This document shows, piece by piece, positions 1 through 7,571 of a stretch of 64,000 nucleotides of DNA (the stretch's first letter is position 1; each line of letters opens with the position of its first letter). Source of the DNA: an uncultured bacterium (lineage in GTDB: Bacteria > Cyanobacteriota > Vampirovibrionia > Gastranaerophilales > Gastranaerophilaceae). The stretch is taken from the NCBI GenBank assembly GCA_948964545.1, contig CAREDV010000004.1, positions 62,001 through 126,000 on the forward strand. The letters run 5' to 3'. Made by a program: the position numbers and the translations under genes. Under the pieces are notes generated by a model, which made no database searches, was not told the DNA's origin, and was given only the letters and a program-made list of their open reading frames with translations.

Positions 1-83
1 TTAGCATCTGCCTGAACTTGGTTCTTATCAGCTGTTTTGTAATGAATATAATTAAATCCGCCAAAGGTAACTTTATTTAGCAT
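1..83 (-). CDS. Partial unknown CDS overlapping the L6 stop
   Basis: An ATG at 83-81 overlaps the TAA stop of rplF by one base (TAATG), the usual sign of translational coupling. The frame stays open to the window edge (27 codons) and begins MLNKVTFGGFNYIHYK. It does not look like L18, the gene normally found after L6. The early V-T-F-G-G stretch resembles the N-termini of other unknown proteins here (34132-34419, 51621-52304). It may be a lineage-specific gene in the spc cluster or a chance frame. No function is assigned. Confidence 0.4.
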   Translation of the reverse strand, partial: MLNKVTFGGFNYIHYKTADKNQVQADA

Positions 84-622
84 TATTTCTTACCAGCTTT
101 ACCTGCTTTACGTCTGATGTGTTCGCCTTCATATCTAACACCTTTTCCTTTGTAAACTTCAGGTGGACGTTTAGATCTGATAAATGCAGCCACATCACCA
201 ACTGTCTGCTTATTAGAACCTTTAACACTGATTTTAGTGTTAGCTTCAACAGTAATAGTTATACCTTCTGGCGGTTCAACTACTACAGGGTGAGAATAAC
301 CCAATGCTAAGTTAAGGTTTTTACCTTCCATGTTAGCACGGTAACCAACACCTTGAATTTCCAATTTCTTTTCAAAACCATCTTTAACACCTTGAACAGC
401 GTTAGCAACTAAAGTTCTGAATAAACCGAACAAAGCATCAGCTTCTCTTGAATCGCTAGCTTTTGATAAGATAATTTGATTATCTTCAACTTTTACAGCG
501 ATTTCAGGTCTTACTTCAACAACTTCTGTACCGTTAGGGCCTTTAGCTGTTACTGTTTGACCTTCTATTTTAATTTCCACACCTTGTGGAATTTCAATAG
601 GTTTTTTACCAATACGTGACAT
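83..622 (-). CDS. rplF: 50S ribosomal protein L6
   Basis: At 179 residues this has the normal length for L6. It begins MSRIGKKPIEIPQGV and ends with the conserved region around GKGVRYEGEHIRRKAGKAGKK, which contacts 23S rRNA near the sarcin-ricin loop and the GTPase centre. The start ATG follows a clear GGAG-type ribosome binding site. It lies 80 bases after rpsH on the same strand, in standard spc order, and its stop overlaps a further start codon. Confidence 0.98.
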   Translation of the reverse strand: MSRIGKKPIEIPQGVEIKIEGQTVTAKGPNGTEVVEVRPEIAVKVEDNQIILSKASDSREADALFGLFRTLVANAVQGVKDGFEKKLEIQGVGYRANMEGKNLNLALGYSHPVVVEPPEGITITVEANTKISVKGSNKQTVGDVAAFIRSKRPPEVYKGKGVRYEGEHIRRKAGKAGKK

Positions 623-702
623 TTTAATTTTCTCCTTTTGGTATATTTAATACATAATTTCGGCTTTTCTACCAATTGCACCGAAAAACTTTAAAAACGC
701 TC

Positions 703-1101
703 CTAGTAAACGTAACAAAGAACTTCGCCGCCAAGATTTTCTTTGCGAGCTTTTCTGTCTGTTAAAAGACCTTTGCTTGTTGAAACAACAGCGATACCCA
801 TACCGCCTAAAACTTTAGGCAAGTTTTTAGATTTGCTGTAACTTCTCAAACCAGGTTTAGAAATTCTTTCTAATTTAGTAATAACAGGTTTGTTTTTAGC
901 ATCATATTTAAGAGTAATTTCAAGAACTTTGAATTTACCTTCTACTTTTTCGCTGTAATCAGCAATAAAACCTTCTTCTTTCAAAAGTTTAGCTAATTGA
1001 ACTTTTAATTTTGAAGACGGCATAGAAACAGTTTCATGTGAAACCTGATTTGCGTTTCTAATACGAGTTAGCATATCTGCTATAGGATCTGTCATTGACA
1101 T
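703..1101 (-). CDS. rpsH: 30S ribosomal protein S8
   Basis: This 132-residue protein starts MSMTDPIADMLTRIRNA and ends STSKGLLTDRKARKENLGGEVLCYVY, both S8 hallmarks. S8 binds helix 21 of 16S rRNA and in E. coli is also the translational repressor of the spc operon. A strong GGAA-type ribosome binding site precedes the start. Unlike the usual spc layout, a 366-base gap with a terminator separates it from rpsN, so S8-L6 probably has its own promoter. Confidence 0.98.
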   Translation of the reverse strand: MSMTDPIADMLTRIRNANQVSHETVSMPSSKLKVQLAKLLKEEGFIADYSEKVEGKFKVLEITLKYDAKNKPVITKLERISKPGLRSYSKSKNLPKVLGGMGIAVVSTSKGLLTDRKARKENLGGEVLCYVY

Positions 1102-1467
1102 ATCTTTTTCCTTTCATAGACTTACCTTACAGTTACAAGGCAGTATCTTCTTCTATTACACCGCTTGCTGAGCTAATTGCTGCCTTAATATCAGGGCATA
1201 TCCCAGTAGTTCGGAACTGTATAATTAAAGTAGCATAAAAAAATAATATTTACAACAATGTTGCAAAATTTATTTACAAAAAAATATAGCCTTTGGGCCA
1301 ATTTACAACAAAAAATTCTTTCTATATAATAAATATTGTCAAGAAGTAATGGTAAATTGTGCCATACAAAAAGACCTCTTAACAGAGGTCTTTTTAGTTA
1401 TATTTTAATTCACACAGGTCTTGAAATTTATACAAAACCCAATGCGGCGGGTGGAGCGGCTATGCTC
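1102..1467 (-). other. Non-coding gap between rpsN and rpsH: terminator, promoter region and structured leader
   Basis: No convincing gene is present. In the direction of transcription it holds the double-hairpin repeat after rpsN, the 12-bp terminator at 1368-1395, an AT-rich stretch with TTGACA near 1338-1343 and another TTG-rich promoter-like region near 1220-1260, and then a leader. The leader has a 7-bp stem (1137-1143 with 1180-1186, AAGGCAG/CTGCCTT) enclosing 36 bases. The exact promoter and any S8-binding role are inference. A 19-codon open stretch inside the leader lacks a usable start codon. Confidence 0.6.
1368..1395 (-). terminator. Intrinsic terminator after rpsN
   Basis: A perfect 12-bp stem (AAAAAGACCTCT with AGAGGTCTTTTT) closes a TAAC loop and has T tracts on both sides, so it could work in either direction. 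It lies inside what is normally one continuous spc operon, between S14 and S8, and should end or attenuate S10-to-S14 transcription. Confidence 0.85.
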
Positions 1468-1468
1468 C
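1423..1468 (-). repeat. Double-hairpin repeat, copy A
   Basis: On the minus strand, directly at the rpsN stop codon, a GGAGC/GCTCC hairpin is followed by an ACCC/GGGT hairpin, then TTTTG and an AAATTT stretch. Copies with the same layout lie at 1721-1762 and 27444-27490. About four-fifths of the positions agree with the 27.4-kb copy by eye. Confidence 0.7.
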
Positions 1469-1674
1469 TACCAGCTTGCTTTTGTTACGCCTGGAAGTAA
1501 ACCTTCGTGAGCCATTTTTCTTAAACAAATTCTGCAAAGACCGAAATCTCTGTGGAAACCATGCGGACGTCCGCAAATACTGCATCTGTTATGAAGTCTA
1601 ACAGTCGGGTATTTGCCTGCTGCAGCTAATTTCGCTCTTTTTAGTTCTTTGTTTATCATCGCTTTTTTAGCCAT
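1468..1674 (-). CDS. rpsN: 30S ribosomal protein S14, zinc-binding type
   Basis: This 68-residue S14 has two Cys pairs in CSICGRP and CRICLR, forming the zinc ribbon of the short (C+) S14 type. It sits in the head of the 30S subunit. It is slightly longer than the common 61-residue form because of the N-terminal MAKKAMINKEL. An AGGAG site precedes the start. It follows rplE with an 88-base spacer carrying a repeat hairpin, and is the last gene before the internal terminator. Confidence 0.97.
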   Translation of the reverse strand: MAKKAMINKELKRAKLAAAGKYPTVRLHNRCSICGRPHGFHRDFGLCRICLRKMAHEGLLPGVTKASW

Positions 1675-1720
1675 GAATTTCTCCTTTTATGTTAGTTATT
1701 AATTATATTCATTTATGCAA

Positions 1721-1762
1721 ATTAATGCAAAACCCGATTAGCGGGTGGAGCTGCTACGCTCC
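1721..1762 (-). repeat. Double-hairpin repeat, copy B
   Basis: It begins immediately after the rplE stop. Hairpin 1 pairs GGAGC (1747-1751) with GCTCC (1758-1762). Hairpin 2 pairs ACCCG (1732-1736) with CGGGT (1742-1746). Layout and orientation match copy A, including placement at the stop codon of the upstream gene. Confidence 0.7.
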
Positions 1763-2323
1763 TTACTTATTCATTCCTTTGAAAGGCATACCTAACAATC
1801 TCAATAATTCGCGAGCTTCATCATCAGTTTCAGCTGTTGTAATTACTGATACGTTCATACCTTTTACCAAATCAACTTCTTCATAAGTGATTTCAGGGAA
1901 TAATGCTTGTTCTTTCAAACCTAAAGTATAGTTGCCGCGGCCATCAAAACTTTTCGGTGAAATACCTCTAAAGTCACGAATACGGGGAAGAACTACACAA
2001 ATTAGTTTTTGCAAGAAATCATACATTCTTTCGCCGCGCAATGTAACCATTGCACCAACTGGCATTCCTTCTCTCAATTTGTAAGAAGCGATTGATTTTT
2101 TAGCTTTTGTAACTACGCATTTTTGACCTGCAATTTTAGTTAATTGAGCTTCAATTACTTCTGCAATTTTAGAGTTGTGTGAAGCTTCACCAACACCCAT
2201 GTTCAAAACAATCTTGTGAAGTTTTGGAACTTGATTAATGTTTTCGTAACCAAATTTTTCCTTTAAAGCAGGAACGATTTCTTCTTGATATCTTGTTTTT
2301 AAACTTTTAGTTTTTGTTGTCAT
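1763..2323 (-). CDS. rplE: 50S ribosomal protein L5
   Basis: The 186-residue product contains the L5 segments PKLHKIVLNMGVGEA near residues 33-47 and FRGISPKSFDGRGNYTLG near residues 118-135. L5 binds 5S rRNA and contacts the P-site tRNA. Length and operon position (after L24, before S14) are standard. The start follows an AAGGAA ribosome binding site. Confidence 0.98.
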   Translation of the reverse strand: MTTKTKSLKTRYQEEIVPALKEKFGYENINQVPKLHKIVLNMGVGEASHNSKIAEVIEAQLTKIAGQKCVVTKAKKSIASYKLREGMPVGAMVTLRGERMYDFLQKLICVVLPRIRDFRGISPKSFDGRGNYTLGLKEQALFPEITYEEVDLVKGMNVSVITTAETDDEARELLRLLGMPFKGMNK

Positions 2324-2355
2324 TTTCGTATTTCCTTAATTCTGCGATACTAATA

Positions 2356-2697
2356 TTATAATTTAGCATCTAATTGTTCACCACATTTTTTACAAACACG
2401 AACTTTTTTGCCGTCAACGACTGCGTGTTTGATCCTTGTCGGTTTTTCGCAAGCAGGGCAGATGACCATAACATTTGAAGCATCAACAGGAGCTTCCATT
2501 TTAATCAATCCGCCTTGAATGCCTGCCATAGGTTGAGGTTTTTGTGCTTTAGTTACCATATTCAAACCTTCAACTGTGACAGTTCCGTCTGCAACATTAA
2601 CTTTTTTAATGTTACCATCTTTGCCTTTATCTTTGCCTGCAATAATCATTACTCTATCAGAATTTTTTACATGCAAGCTTTTCTTTTTATCTGTCAT
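2356..2697 (-). CDS. rplX: 50S ribosomal protein L24
   Basis: The KOW-type core (NSDRVMIIAGKDKGKDGNIKK) is followed by a zinc-ribbon-like tail with CPAC and CKKC, typical of bacterial L24. L24 is an early assembly initiator of the 50S subunit. I chose the MTDKKK start at 2697 (113 residues) because a GGAG lies nine bases upstream; an in-frame ATG at 2712 has no ribosome binding site. Confidence 0.95.
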   Translation of the reverse strand: MTDKKKSLHVKNSDRVMIIAGKDKGKDGNIKKVNVADGTVTVEGLNMVTKAQKPQPMAGIQGGLIKMEAPVDASNVMVICPACEKPTRIKHAVVDGKKVRVCKKCGEQLDAKL

Positions 2698-2718
2698 TTT
2701 ACTGTTCTCCATTTTTCA

Positions 2719-2748
2719 TACGGATCCGATATTTAATATCGGGCGTAT
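2719..2748 (-). other. Palindromic hairpin in the L14-L24 spacer
   Basis: CCGATATTTAATATCGG (2726-2742) is a perfect 8-bp palindrome around one base, with an outer ATACG/CGTAT stem at 2719-2723 and 2744-2748. There is no T run after it, so it is not a terminator. It could mark an RNA processing or stabilising structure in the operon transcript. Confidence 0.6.
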
Positions 2749-2772
2749 ATTTGTGTTGTTATTAATCCTGCA

Positions 2773-3141
2773 CTAAATAACTTCAGGTGCAAGAGAAACT
2801 ATTTTCATATAGCCTTTATCACGCAATTCACGAGCAACCGGTCCGAAAACACGAGTTCCACGCGGGTTGCCATCTTTGTTGATGATTACTGCTGCGTTTT
2901 CATCAAATCTGATAACTGATCCGTCTGCACGTTTGATATCAGCTTTTGTTCTTACTACAACAGCTCTTACAACTTCAGATTTTTTAACAGGCATATTCGG
3001 GTTAGCATCTTTTACAGCTGCAACGATTTCATCGCCTACTGCCGCAAATTTTTTATTTGAGCTGCCCATAACACGGATACACAAAAGTTCTTTTGCGCCT
3101 GTGTTATCTGCTACTTCTAGTCTTGTTTCTTGTTGTATCAT
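2773..3141 (-). CDS. rplN: 50S ribosomal protein L14
   Basis: The 122-residue protein starts MIQQETRLEVADNTGAKELLCIRV, the conserved L14 opening, and ends ARELRDKGYMKIVSLAPEVI. L14 forms part of the intersubunit bridge and is the binding site of the silencing factor RsfS. Normal length and position after rpsQ. Confidence 0.98.
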   Translation of the reverse strand: MIQQETRLEVADNTGAKELLCIRVMGSSNKKFAAVGDEIVAAVKDANPNMPVKKSEVVRAVVVRTKADIKRADGSVIRFDENAAVIINKDGNPRGTRVFGPVARELRDKGYMKIVSLAPEVI

Positions 3142-3170
3142 TTTCTTTTTTCCTTTATTTTGTTTAAACT

Positions 3171-3205
3171 CGGCCTCTCATTATTCTTGATAATGCTGCC
3201 GCAAA
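3171..3205 (-). other. Hairpin in the S17-L14 spacer
   Basis: CATTAT and ATAATG form a 6-bp stem with a 5-base loop, and CGGC/GCCG can pair outside it. No T tract follows. It is one of several spacer hairpins in this ribosomal cluster. Confidence 0.45.
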
Positions 3206-3210
3206 ATTTG

Positions 3211-3456
3211 TTATCTTGCTTTTTCAACTACTTCAGCTAATGTCCAGCGTTTGTCGCCTGAGATAGGTCTTGATTCAACGATTCTTACGATATCGCCTTC
3301 ATTACAAACGTTTTCAGCATCATGTGCTTTATAGTTTTTATTAGATTCGATAATTTTTTTGTATTTTGGATGCGGTTCGTAATCTGCAACTTTAACTACA
3401 ATAGTTTTGTCCATTTTATTACTTACTACTACGCCTTGTTTTTCTTTCTTAGGCAT
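3211..3456 (-). CDS. rpsQ: 30S ribosomal protein S17
   Basis: This 81-residue OB-fold protein contains GVVVSNKMDKTIVVKV and YKAHDAENVCNEGDIVRI, diagnostic for S17, a primary 16S rRNA-binding protein. The start lies one base after the rpmC stop, so the two are likely translationally coupled. Confidence 0.97.
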   Translation of the reverse strand: MPKKEKQGVVVSNKMDKTIVVKVADYEPHPKYKKIIESNKNYKAHDAENVCNEGDIVRIVESRPISGDKRWTLAEVVEKAR

Positions 3457-3457
3457 C

Positions 3458-3652
3458 TTATTCTCCTTTTGCCTTTTCAGTTATTACAGTTTTAGCTTGA
3501 GCTATAAGTCTTTTTGTTTTAGAAATCAACGCTGTGTTTTCTAATTTGTGAGTTGAAAGTTGGAGTTTGTAGTTAAACAAATCTTTCTTCCAATCAACGA
3601 TTGCACTTTGTAACTCATCTACTGATTTTTCGCGCATTTCATTTAATTTCAT
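3458..3652 (-). CDS. rpmC: 50S ribosomal protein L29
   Basis: This 64-residue helical-hairpin protein starts MKLNEMREKSVDELQ and carries the L29 pattern KKDLFNYKLQLSTHKLENT. L29 sits at the polypeptide exit, next to L23, and helps form the docking site for trigger factor and SRP. It is packed tightly between rplP and rpsQ. Confidence 0.96.
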   Translation of the reverse strand: MKLNEMREKSVDELQSAIVDWKKDLFNYKLQLSTHKLENTALISKTKRLIAQAKTVITEKAKGE

Positions 3653-3664
3653 TTTATAGTTTCC

Positions 3665-4087
3665 TTATTTAGTTTCCAATTTAGCTTTTTCAACTACTTT
3701 TACTTTAATTGGCAGTTTTTGAGCAGCTAATTCTAACGCATGAACTGCAGTATTTCTATCAAAATAATCCAATTCAAAAAGAATTCTGTTCGGTTTAACA
3801 ACTGCTACCCAATATTCCAAATTACCTTTACCTGAACCCATACGAGTTTCAGCTGGTTTTGCAGTAATTGGTTTATCAGGGAATATTTTAATCCAAACGT
3901 TACCGCCACGTTTGATTTCACGAGTCATTGCACGACGTGCAGCCTCGATTTGTCTGCTGGTAATCCAGCCAGGTTCAACAGCTTGAAGTGCATATCCGCC
4001 AAATTCCAATTTTGTTCCTCTGGTTTCTGTGCCTTTCATTCTGCCTTTCATCATTTTGCGGTATTTAGTTTTTTTAGGCTGTAACAT
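3665..4087 (-). CDS. rplP: 50S ribosomal protein L16
   Basis: The 140-residue product opens MLQPKKTKYRKMMKGRMKG and contains the R-rich AARRAMTREIKRGG and the MGSGKGNLEYWVAVVKP loop. L16 organises the A-site and peptidyl transferase region and is the antibiotic-binding L16 of bacteria. Normal length and order. Confidence 0.98.
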   Translation of the reverse strand: MLQPKKTKYRKMMKGRMKGTETRGTKLEFGGYALQAVEPGWITSRQIEAARRAMTREIKRGGNVWIKIFPDKPITAKPAETRMGSGKGNLEYWVAVVKPNRILFELDYFDRNTAVHALELAAQKLPIKVKVVEKAKLETK

Positions 4088-4122
4088 TTTATTTTACTCC
4101 ATTTATTTTTATTATTTATCTA

Positions 4123-4848
4123 TTATTCAGCTTCAACAGCTCTACGACGAGGACGTCTTTGTCCTTTATCAGAACCGCCTTTTTCATTTTTAGCTTTGAT
4201 GTTTTGGTCTGCTTTTTCACCAGGCATTAAGTTGCCTTTGAAAATCCAAACTTTTACACCGATTTTACCCATGATTGTATCAGCTTCAGTGAAACCGTAA
4301 TCAACGTCTGCTCTTAATGTTTGAAGAGGAATTCTTCCTTCTTTTGCCCATTCAGAGCGAGCGATTTCAGCTCCGCCCAAGCGGCCTGATACCATAACTT
4401 TAATACCTTGAGCGCCAGCTCTCATTGTACGCTGCATAGCTTGTTTCATTGCACGACGGAAAGCTATACGTTTTTCTAATTGCTGTGCAATTGCTTCAGC
4501 AACAAGTTGTGCATCAGCATCAATTCTTGCAACTTCTACAACATTAATGATTACAGGTTTACCGATGTATTTTGAAACTTCTTTTTTCAAGTCTTCAATA
4601 CCTTGTCCGCCTCTGCCAACAACGATACCTGGTTTAGCTGTTACAACAGTTACTGTTATATTTTGAGCTTTTCTAGCAATTAAAATCTTAGAAACGCCTG
4701 CTGTATAAAGTTTTTTCTTAACGAATTTTCTGATTTTTGCATCTTCTGCAACGAATTGACCATAATCTTTAACCTTAGCAAACCATGTGCTTACCCAAGG
4801 TTGAATTACGCCTATTCTAAATCCTTTTGGATGTGTTTTTTGTCCCAT
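4123..4848 (-). CDS. rpsC: 30S ribosomal protein S3
   Basis: At 241 residues this is full-length S3: MGQKTHPKGFRIG at the start, a KH domain with KPGIVVGRGGQGIEDLKKEV near residues 72-91, and the C-domain with GRIPLQTLRADVDYG. The tail after residue 215 is basic and acidic (RRPRRRAVEAE). S3 lines the mRNA entry channel and contributes helicase activity. Confidence 0.98.
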   Translation of the reverse strand: MGQKTHPKGFRIGVIQPWVSTWFAKVKDYGQFVAEDAKIRKFVKKKLYTAGVSKILIARKAQNITVTVVTAKPGIVVGRGGQGIEDLKKEVSKYIGKPVIINVVEVARIDADAQLVAEAIAQQLEKRIAFRRAMKQAMQRTMRAGAQGIKVMVSGRLGGAEIARSEWAKEGRIPLQTLRADVDYGFTEADTIMGKIGVKVWIFKGNLMPGEKADQNIKAKNEKGGSDKGQRRPRRRAVEAE

Positions 4849-4929
4849 TTTATTTACCTTTATCTTTTACGTTTACTTTTATTGTCGTCAACTTTCGCCC
4901 TCAGCGACAGATTGACCTCTGCGCTTGCG

Positions 4930-5262
4930 CTACTTTTCGCTTACTTTCAAAGTAAGGTGTGAAGTGCGTTTTAGTCTTGAATACATACGACCTTGCGCTC
5001 TTGTTTTTGCTCTTTTGTATGTAACGCTTTCATCAGCGAAGATTTCAGAAACTTTTAAAGCTTCAGCGCCAATACCATATTTTTCCTGCGCATTTGCAAC
5101 AGCGGCTTTCAAGTTCTTTTCAACCACTCTTGCTGCGAAATAAGGCATAAAACGTAACATATCTTGAGCTTCAACGACAGATTTGCCTCTAACTTCGTTG
5201 ATTACTCTGCGAAGTTTTCTTGCTGTCATTTTAATATCAGTTTGTCTTGATTTAGCTTCCAT
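4930..5262 (-). CDS. rplV: 50S ribosomal protein L22
   Basis: This 110-residue protein starts MEAKSRQTDIKMTARKLRRVINEVRG and contains the extended hairpin (residues near 80-100, AKTRAQGRMYSRLKRTSHLTL) that lines the exit tunnel and is a macrolide-resistance hotspot. It lies between rpsS and rpsC with short structured spacers. Confidence 0.97.
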   Translation of the reverse strand: MEAKSRQTDIKMTARKLRRVINEVRGKSVVEAQDMLRFMPYFAARVVEKNLKAAVANAQEKYGIGAEALKVSEIFADESVTYKRAKTRAQGRMYSRLKRTSHLTLKVSEK

Positions 5263-5286
5263 TGTTTTTTCCTTTTACTTCTTGCT

Positions 5287-5323
5287 CAGAAACCAGACGC
5301 ACATTGCGTCAGACTGACTTCTG
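5287..5323 (-). other. Hairpin in the S19-L22 spacer
   Basis: GACGCA (5296-5301) pairs with TGCGTC (5305-5310), and CAGAA (5287-5291) can pair with TTCTG (5319-5323) outside it. No T tract follows, so it is a structured spacer and not a terminator. Confidence 0.5.
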
Positions 5324-5327
5324 TGCA

Positions 5328-5609
5328 CTACTTACGTTTAGCAGTCTTATCAGAACCTGCGTGTCCTTTGTACAATCTTGTAGGTGCAAATTCACCTAAT
5401 TTGTGTCCAATCATTTGTTCTGTTACATATACAGGTACGTGAGTTTTACCATTGTGAACAGCGATTGTATGACCTAGCATATCAGGTACAATCATAGATG
5501 CTCTTGACCAAGTTTTAATAACTTTGTGTTCTGAGTTTGCATTCATTTTAGCTATTTTATTTTGTAGAGCTTCTTCTACGTATGGACCTTTTTTTAATGA
5601 ACGTGCCAT
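5328..5609 (-). CDS. rpsS: 30S ribosomal protein S19
   Basis: Start chosen at MARSLKKGPYVEEAL (93 residues), which matches S19 and has a GGAG ribosome binding site 8-12 bases upstream. An in-frame start at 5636 would add nine residues without support. The conserved GHKLGEFAPTRLYKGHAG segment contacts the A site and helix 42 of 16S rRNA. Confidence 0.97.
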   Translation of the reverse strand: MARSLKKGPYVEEALQNKIAKMNANSEHKVIKTWSRASMIVPDMLGHTIAVHNGKTHVPVYVTEQMIGHKLGEFAPTRLYKGHAGSDKTAKRK

Positions 5610-5636
5610 TAATTTATTCTCCTTATTGGTTCGCAT

Positions 5637-5654
5637 ACGGGGCTTATGCCCCGT
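5637..5654 (-). other. GC-rich hairpin in the L2-S19 spacer
   Basis: ACGGGGC and GCCCCGT form a perfect 7-bp stem around TTAT. It is the most GC-rich stretch in the region and stands out in an AT-rich spacer. No T tract follows on the coding strand. Confidence 0.6.
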
Positions 5655-5665
5655 CGCCTATGTTC

Positions 5666-6493
5666 TTATTTCTTTCTTCTTCTAACAATTAGTTTATCAG
5701 AAGCTTTTCCTTTTTTACGTGTTTTAAACCCAAGAGCTGGTTTACCCCAAGGTGTTTTCGGATGGCCGCCAGGACCAGTTTTACCTTCACCACCACCGTG
5801 AGGGTGATCGCAAGGGTTCATTGTAACACCACGGACTGTTGGTCTAATACCCATGTAACGTTTTCTACCTGCTTTACCGATTTTAAGGTTTTTAAATTCT
5901 GAATTACCTAAAGTACCGATTGTAGCCATGCATTCTTTTCTTACCATTCTCATTTCACCTGAAGGTAATTTAATAGTTACATAGTTGCCTTCTTTAGCCA
6001 TTACCTGAGCTGCGTTACCAGCTGATCTAACCATAACGCCGCCGCGTCCAGGAGTAAGTTCAATATTATGAACAATTGTACCTAACGGAATCAATTCCAG
6101 CGGAAGTGCATTACCTGTCTGAACAGGAGCTTCTGGGCCTGAAACGATTACGTCACCTACATTAAGTCCTTCTGGTGTTAAGATATATCTTTTTTCACCA
6201 TCAGCGTAAAATACTAAAGAAATTCTTACGTTTCTGTTCGGATCGTATTCAATAGTTTTAACTGTTGCTGGTACGCCGAATTTTTCACGTTTAAAATCTA
6301 TGATACGGTATGCTCTTTTTACACCGCCGCCTTTGTGACGACATGTAATTCTACCTGTATTGTTTCTTCCTGCTGTTTTTTTCAATGATTTTAACAATGA
6401 TTTTTCAGGAGTTGTGCAAGTGATTTCTTGATAATCACTTTTTGTCATCCCTCTTTGTCCCGGGGAAGTTGGATTTATTTTTCTGATTGCCAT
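5666..6493 (-). CDS. rplB: 50S ribosomal protein L2
   Basis: The 275-residue full-length L2 includes RGVTMNPCDHPHGGGEGKTG near residues 220-239, with the conserved His required for peptidyl transferase assembly, and ends in a basic tail. L2 binds domain IV of 23S rRNA. It sits between rplW and rpsS as usual. Confidence 0.98.
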   Translation of the reverse strand: MAIRKINPTSPGQRGMTKSDYQEITCTTPEKSLLKSLKKTAGRNNTGRITCRHKGGGVKRAYRIIDFKREKFGVPATVKTIEYDPNRNVRISLVFYADGEKRYILTPEGLNVGDVIVSGPEAPVQTGNALPLELIPLGTIVHNIELTPGRGGVMVRSAGNAAQVMAKEGNYVTIKLPSGEMRMVRKECMATIGTLGNSEFKNLKIGKAGRKRYMGIRPTVRGVTMNPCDHPHGGGEGKTGPGGHPKTPWGKPALGFKTRKKGKASDKLIVRRRKK

Positions 6494-6558
6494 TTTTATT
6501 TTCTCCTTTGGCTTTGTACTATTTCAGGATATATGCCTAACACCCTGCTATGGAGCTA

Positions 6559-6867
6559 TTAAACTCCTGCTAATTCTTCAATCGGATCGCCTTCGATTGT
6601 TACGATTGCTTTTTTAGAAGAATCAGTTCTTCCAAATTTATATCCCATTCTTTTTTCGTGAGATGGCATATAAACTGTTCTTACTTTTTTAACTTTTCTA
6701 CCAGGAAAAGCTAATTCTACAGCTTGAGCAATTTCTACTTTTGTTGCTGATTTAACAACTTCAAAAGTATATTGACCCAATGTTGTTGCACCTACTGATT
6801 TTTCAGTAATGATAGGTTTTTTAATTACATCATATAATTTTTCTGTATTAGTTCTAGCTTTACTCAT
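6559..6867 (-). CDS. rplW: 50S ribosomal protein L23
   Basis: This 102-residue product has the L23 pattern LYDVIKKPIITEKS and YTFEVVKSATKVEIAQAVE. L23 is the trigger-factor docking protein at the tunnel exit. Its start codon overlaps the rplD stop by one base (TAATG), so the two are coupled. Confidence 0.97.
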   Translation of the reverse strand: MSKARTNTEKLYDVIKKPIITEKSVGATTLGQYTFEVVKSATKVEIAQAVELAFPGRKVKKVRTVYMPSHEKRMGYKFGRTDSSKKAIVTIEGDPIEELAGV

Positions 6868-7493
6868 TATTGCAGCCTTTCTGTTACTTCATTTACTGCA
6901 GATTCAGTGATTACAACAGAATCAGCTTCAAGTAAATCTTTCACGTTTAAGTTTGACGGTAAAATAATTTTTACGCTTGGGATGTTTCTTGCTGACAATT
7001 CAAGATTTTTGTTTTCATCAGCTTTAACATCTGCAACGATAAGAATTTTACCTGATACGTTTAATGATTTTAATGCACTAACCATTAATTTTGTTTTTGG
7101 TTCAGCAATTGTAGAGAAGTCTTTAACTACAACCATTTGTTCGCTTCTTGCAGACAATGCAGATTTTAATGCTAATTGTCTTGCTTTTTGAGGCATATTG
7201 AAAGCATAGCTTCTTGGTTTTGGTCCGAAGATTACGCCGCCGCCTGCAAATAATGGTGAACGTAGTGAGCCTGCTCTAGCTCTACCTGTACCTTTTTGTT
7301 TCCAAGGTTTTTTACCGCCGCCTGATACTTCAGCTCTTGTTTTACAAGAAGCAGAACCTTGACGGGCATTGTTTAATTGTCTTCTTAATGCTAAGTGCAT
7401 TACATGTAAATTTGGTTCAACACCAAAAACTTGTTCGTTTAAAGTAATTTCACCTAATTTTTCGCCATTTGTATTTAAAATTTCTTTTGACAT
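6867..7493 (-). CDS. rplD: 50S ribosomal protein L4
   Basis: At 208 residues it contains the L4 loop KKPWKQKGTGRARAGSLRSP near residues 61-80, which reaches into the exit tunnel, and the GGGVIFGPKPRSY segment. In E. coli L4 also represses the S10 operon; whether it does here cannot be seen. Standard order S10-L3-L4-L23. Confidence 0.98.
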   Translation of the reverse strand: MSKEILNTNGEKLGEITLNEQVFGVEPNLHVMHLALRRQLNNARQGSASCKTRAEVSGGGKKPWKQKGTGRARAGSLRSPLFAGGGVIFGPKPRSYAFNMPQKARQLALKSALSARSEQMVVVKDFSTIAEPKTKLMVSALKSLNVSGKILIVADVKADENKNLELSARNIPSVKIILPSNLNVKDLLEADSVVITESAVNEVTERLQ

Positions 7494-7571
7494 TTTGTTT
7501 TTCCTTTATTTTGTCTTTTACTGCTTACCCCTTGCATACTGCTTTATATGGCAAGTCAGGGCTTTTAAGGA

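Noticed and set aside
1130..1215. Small frame reading PDIKAAISSASGVIEEDTAL in the S8 leader
   Set aside because: It has no usable start codon after the upstream in-frame stop and lies in a stem-forming leader. It is probably chance.
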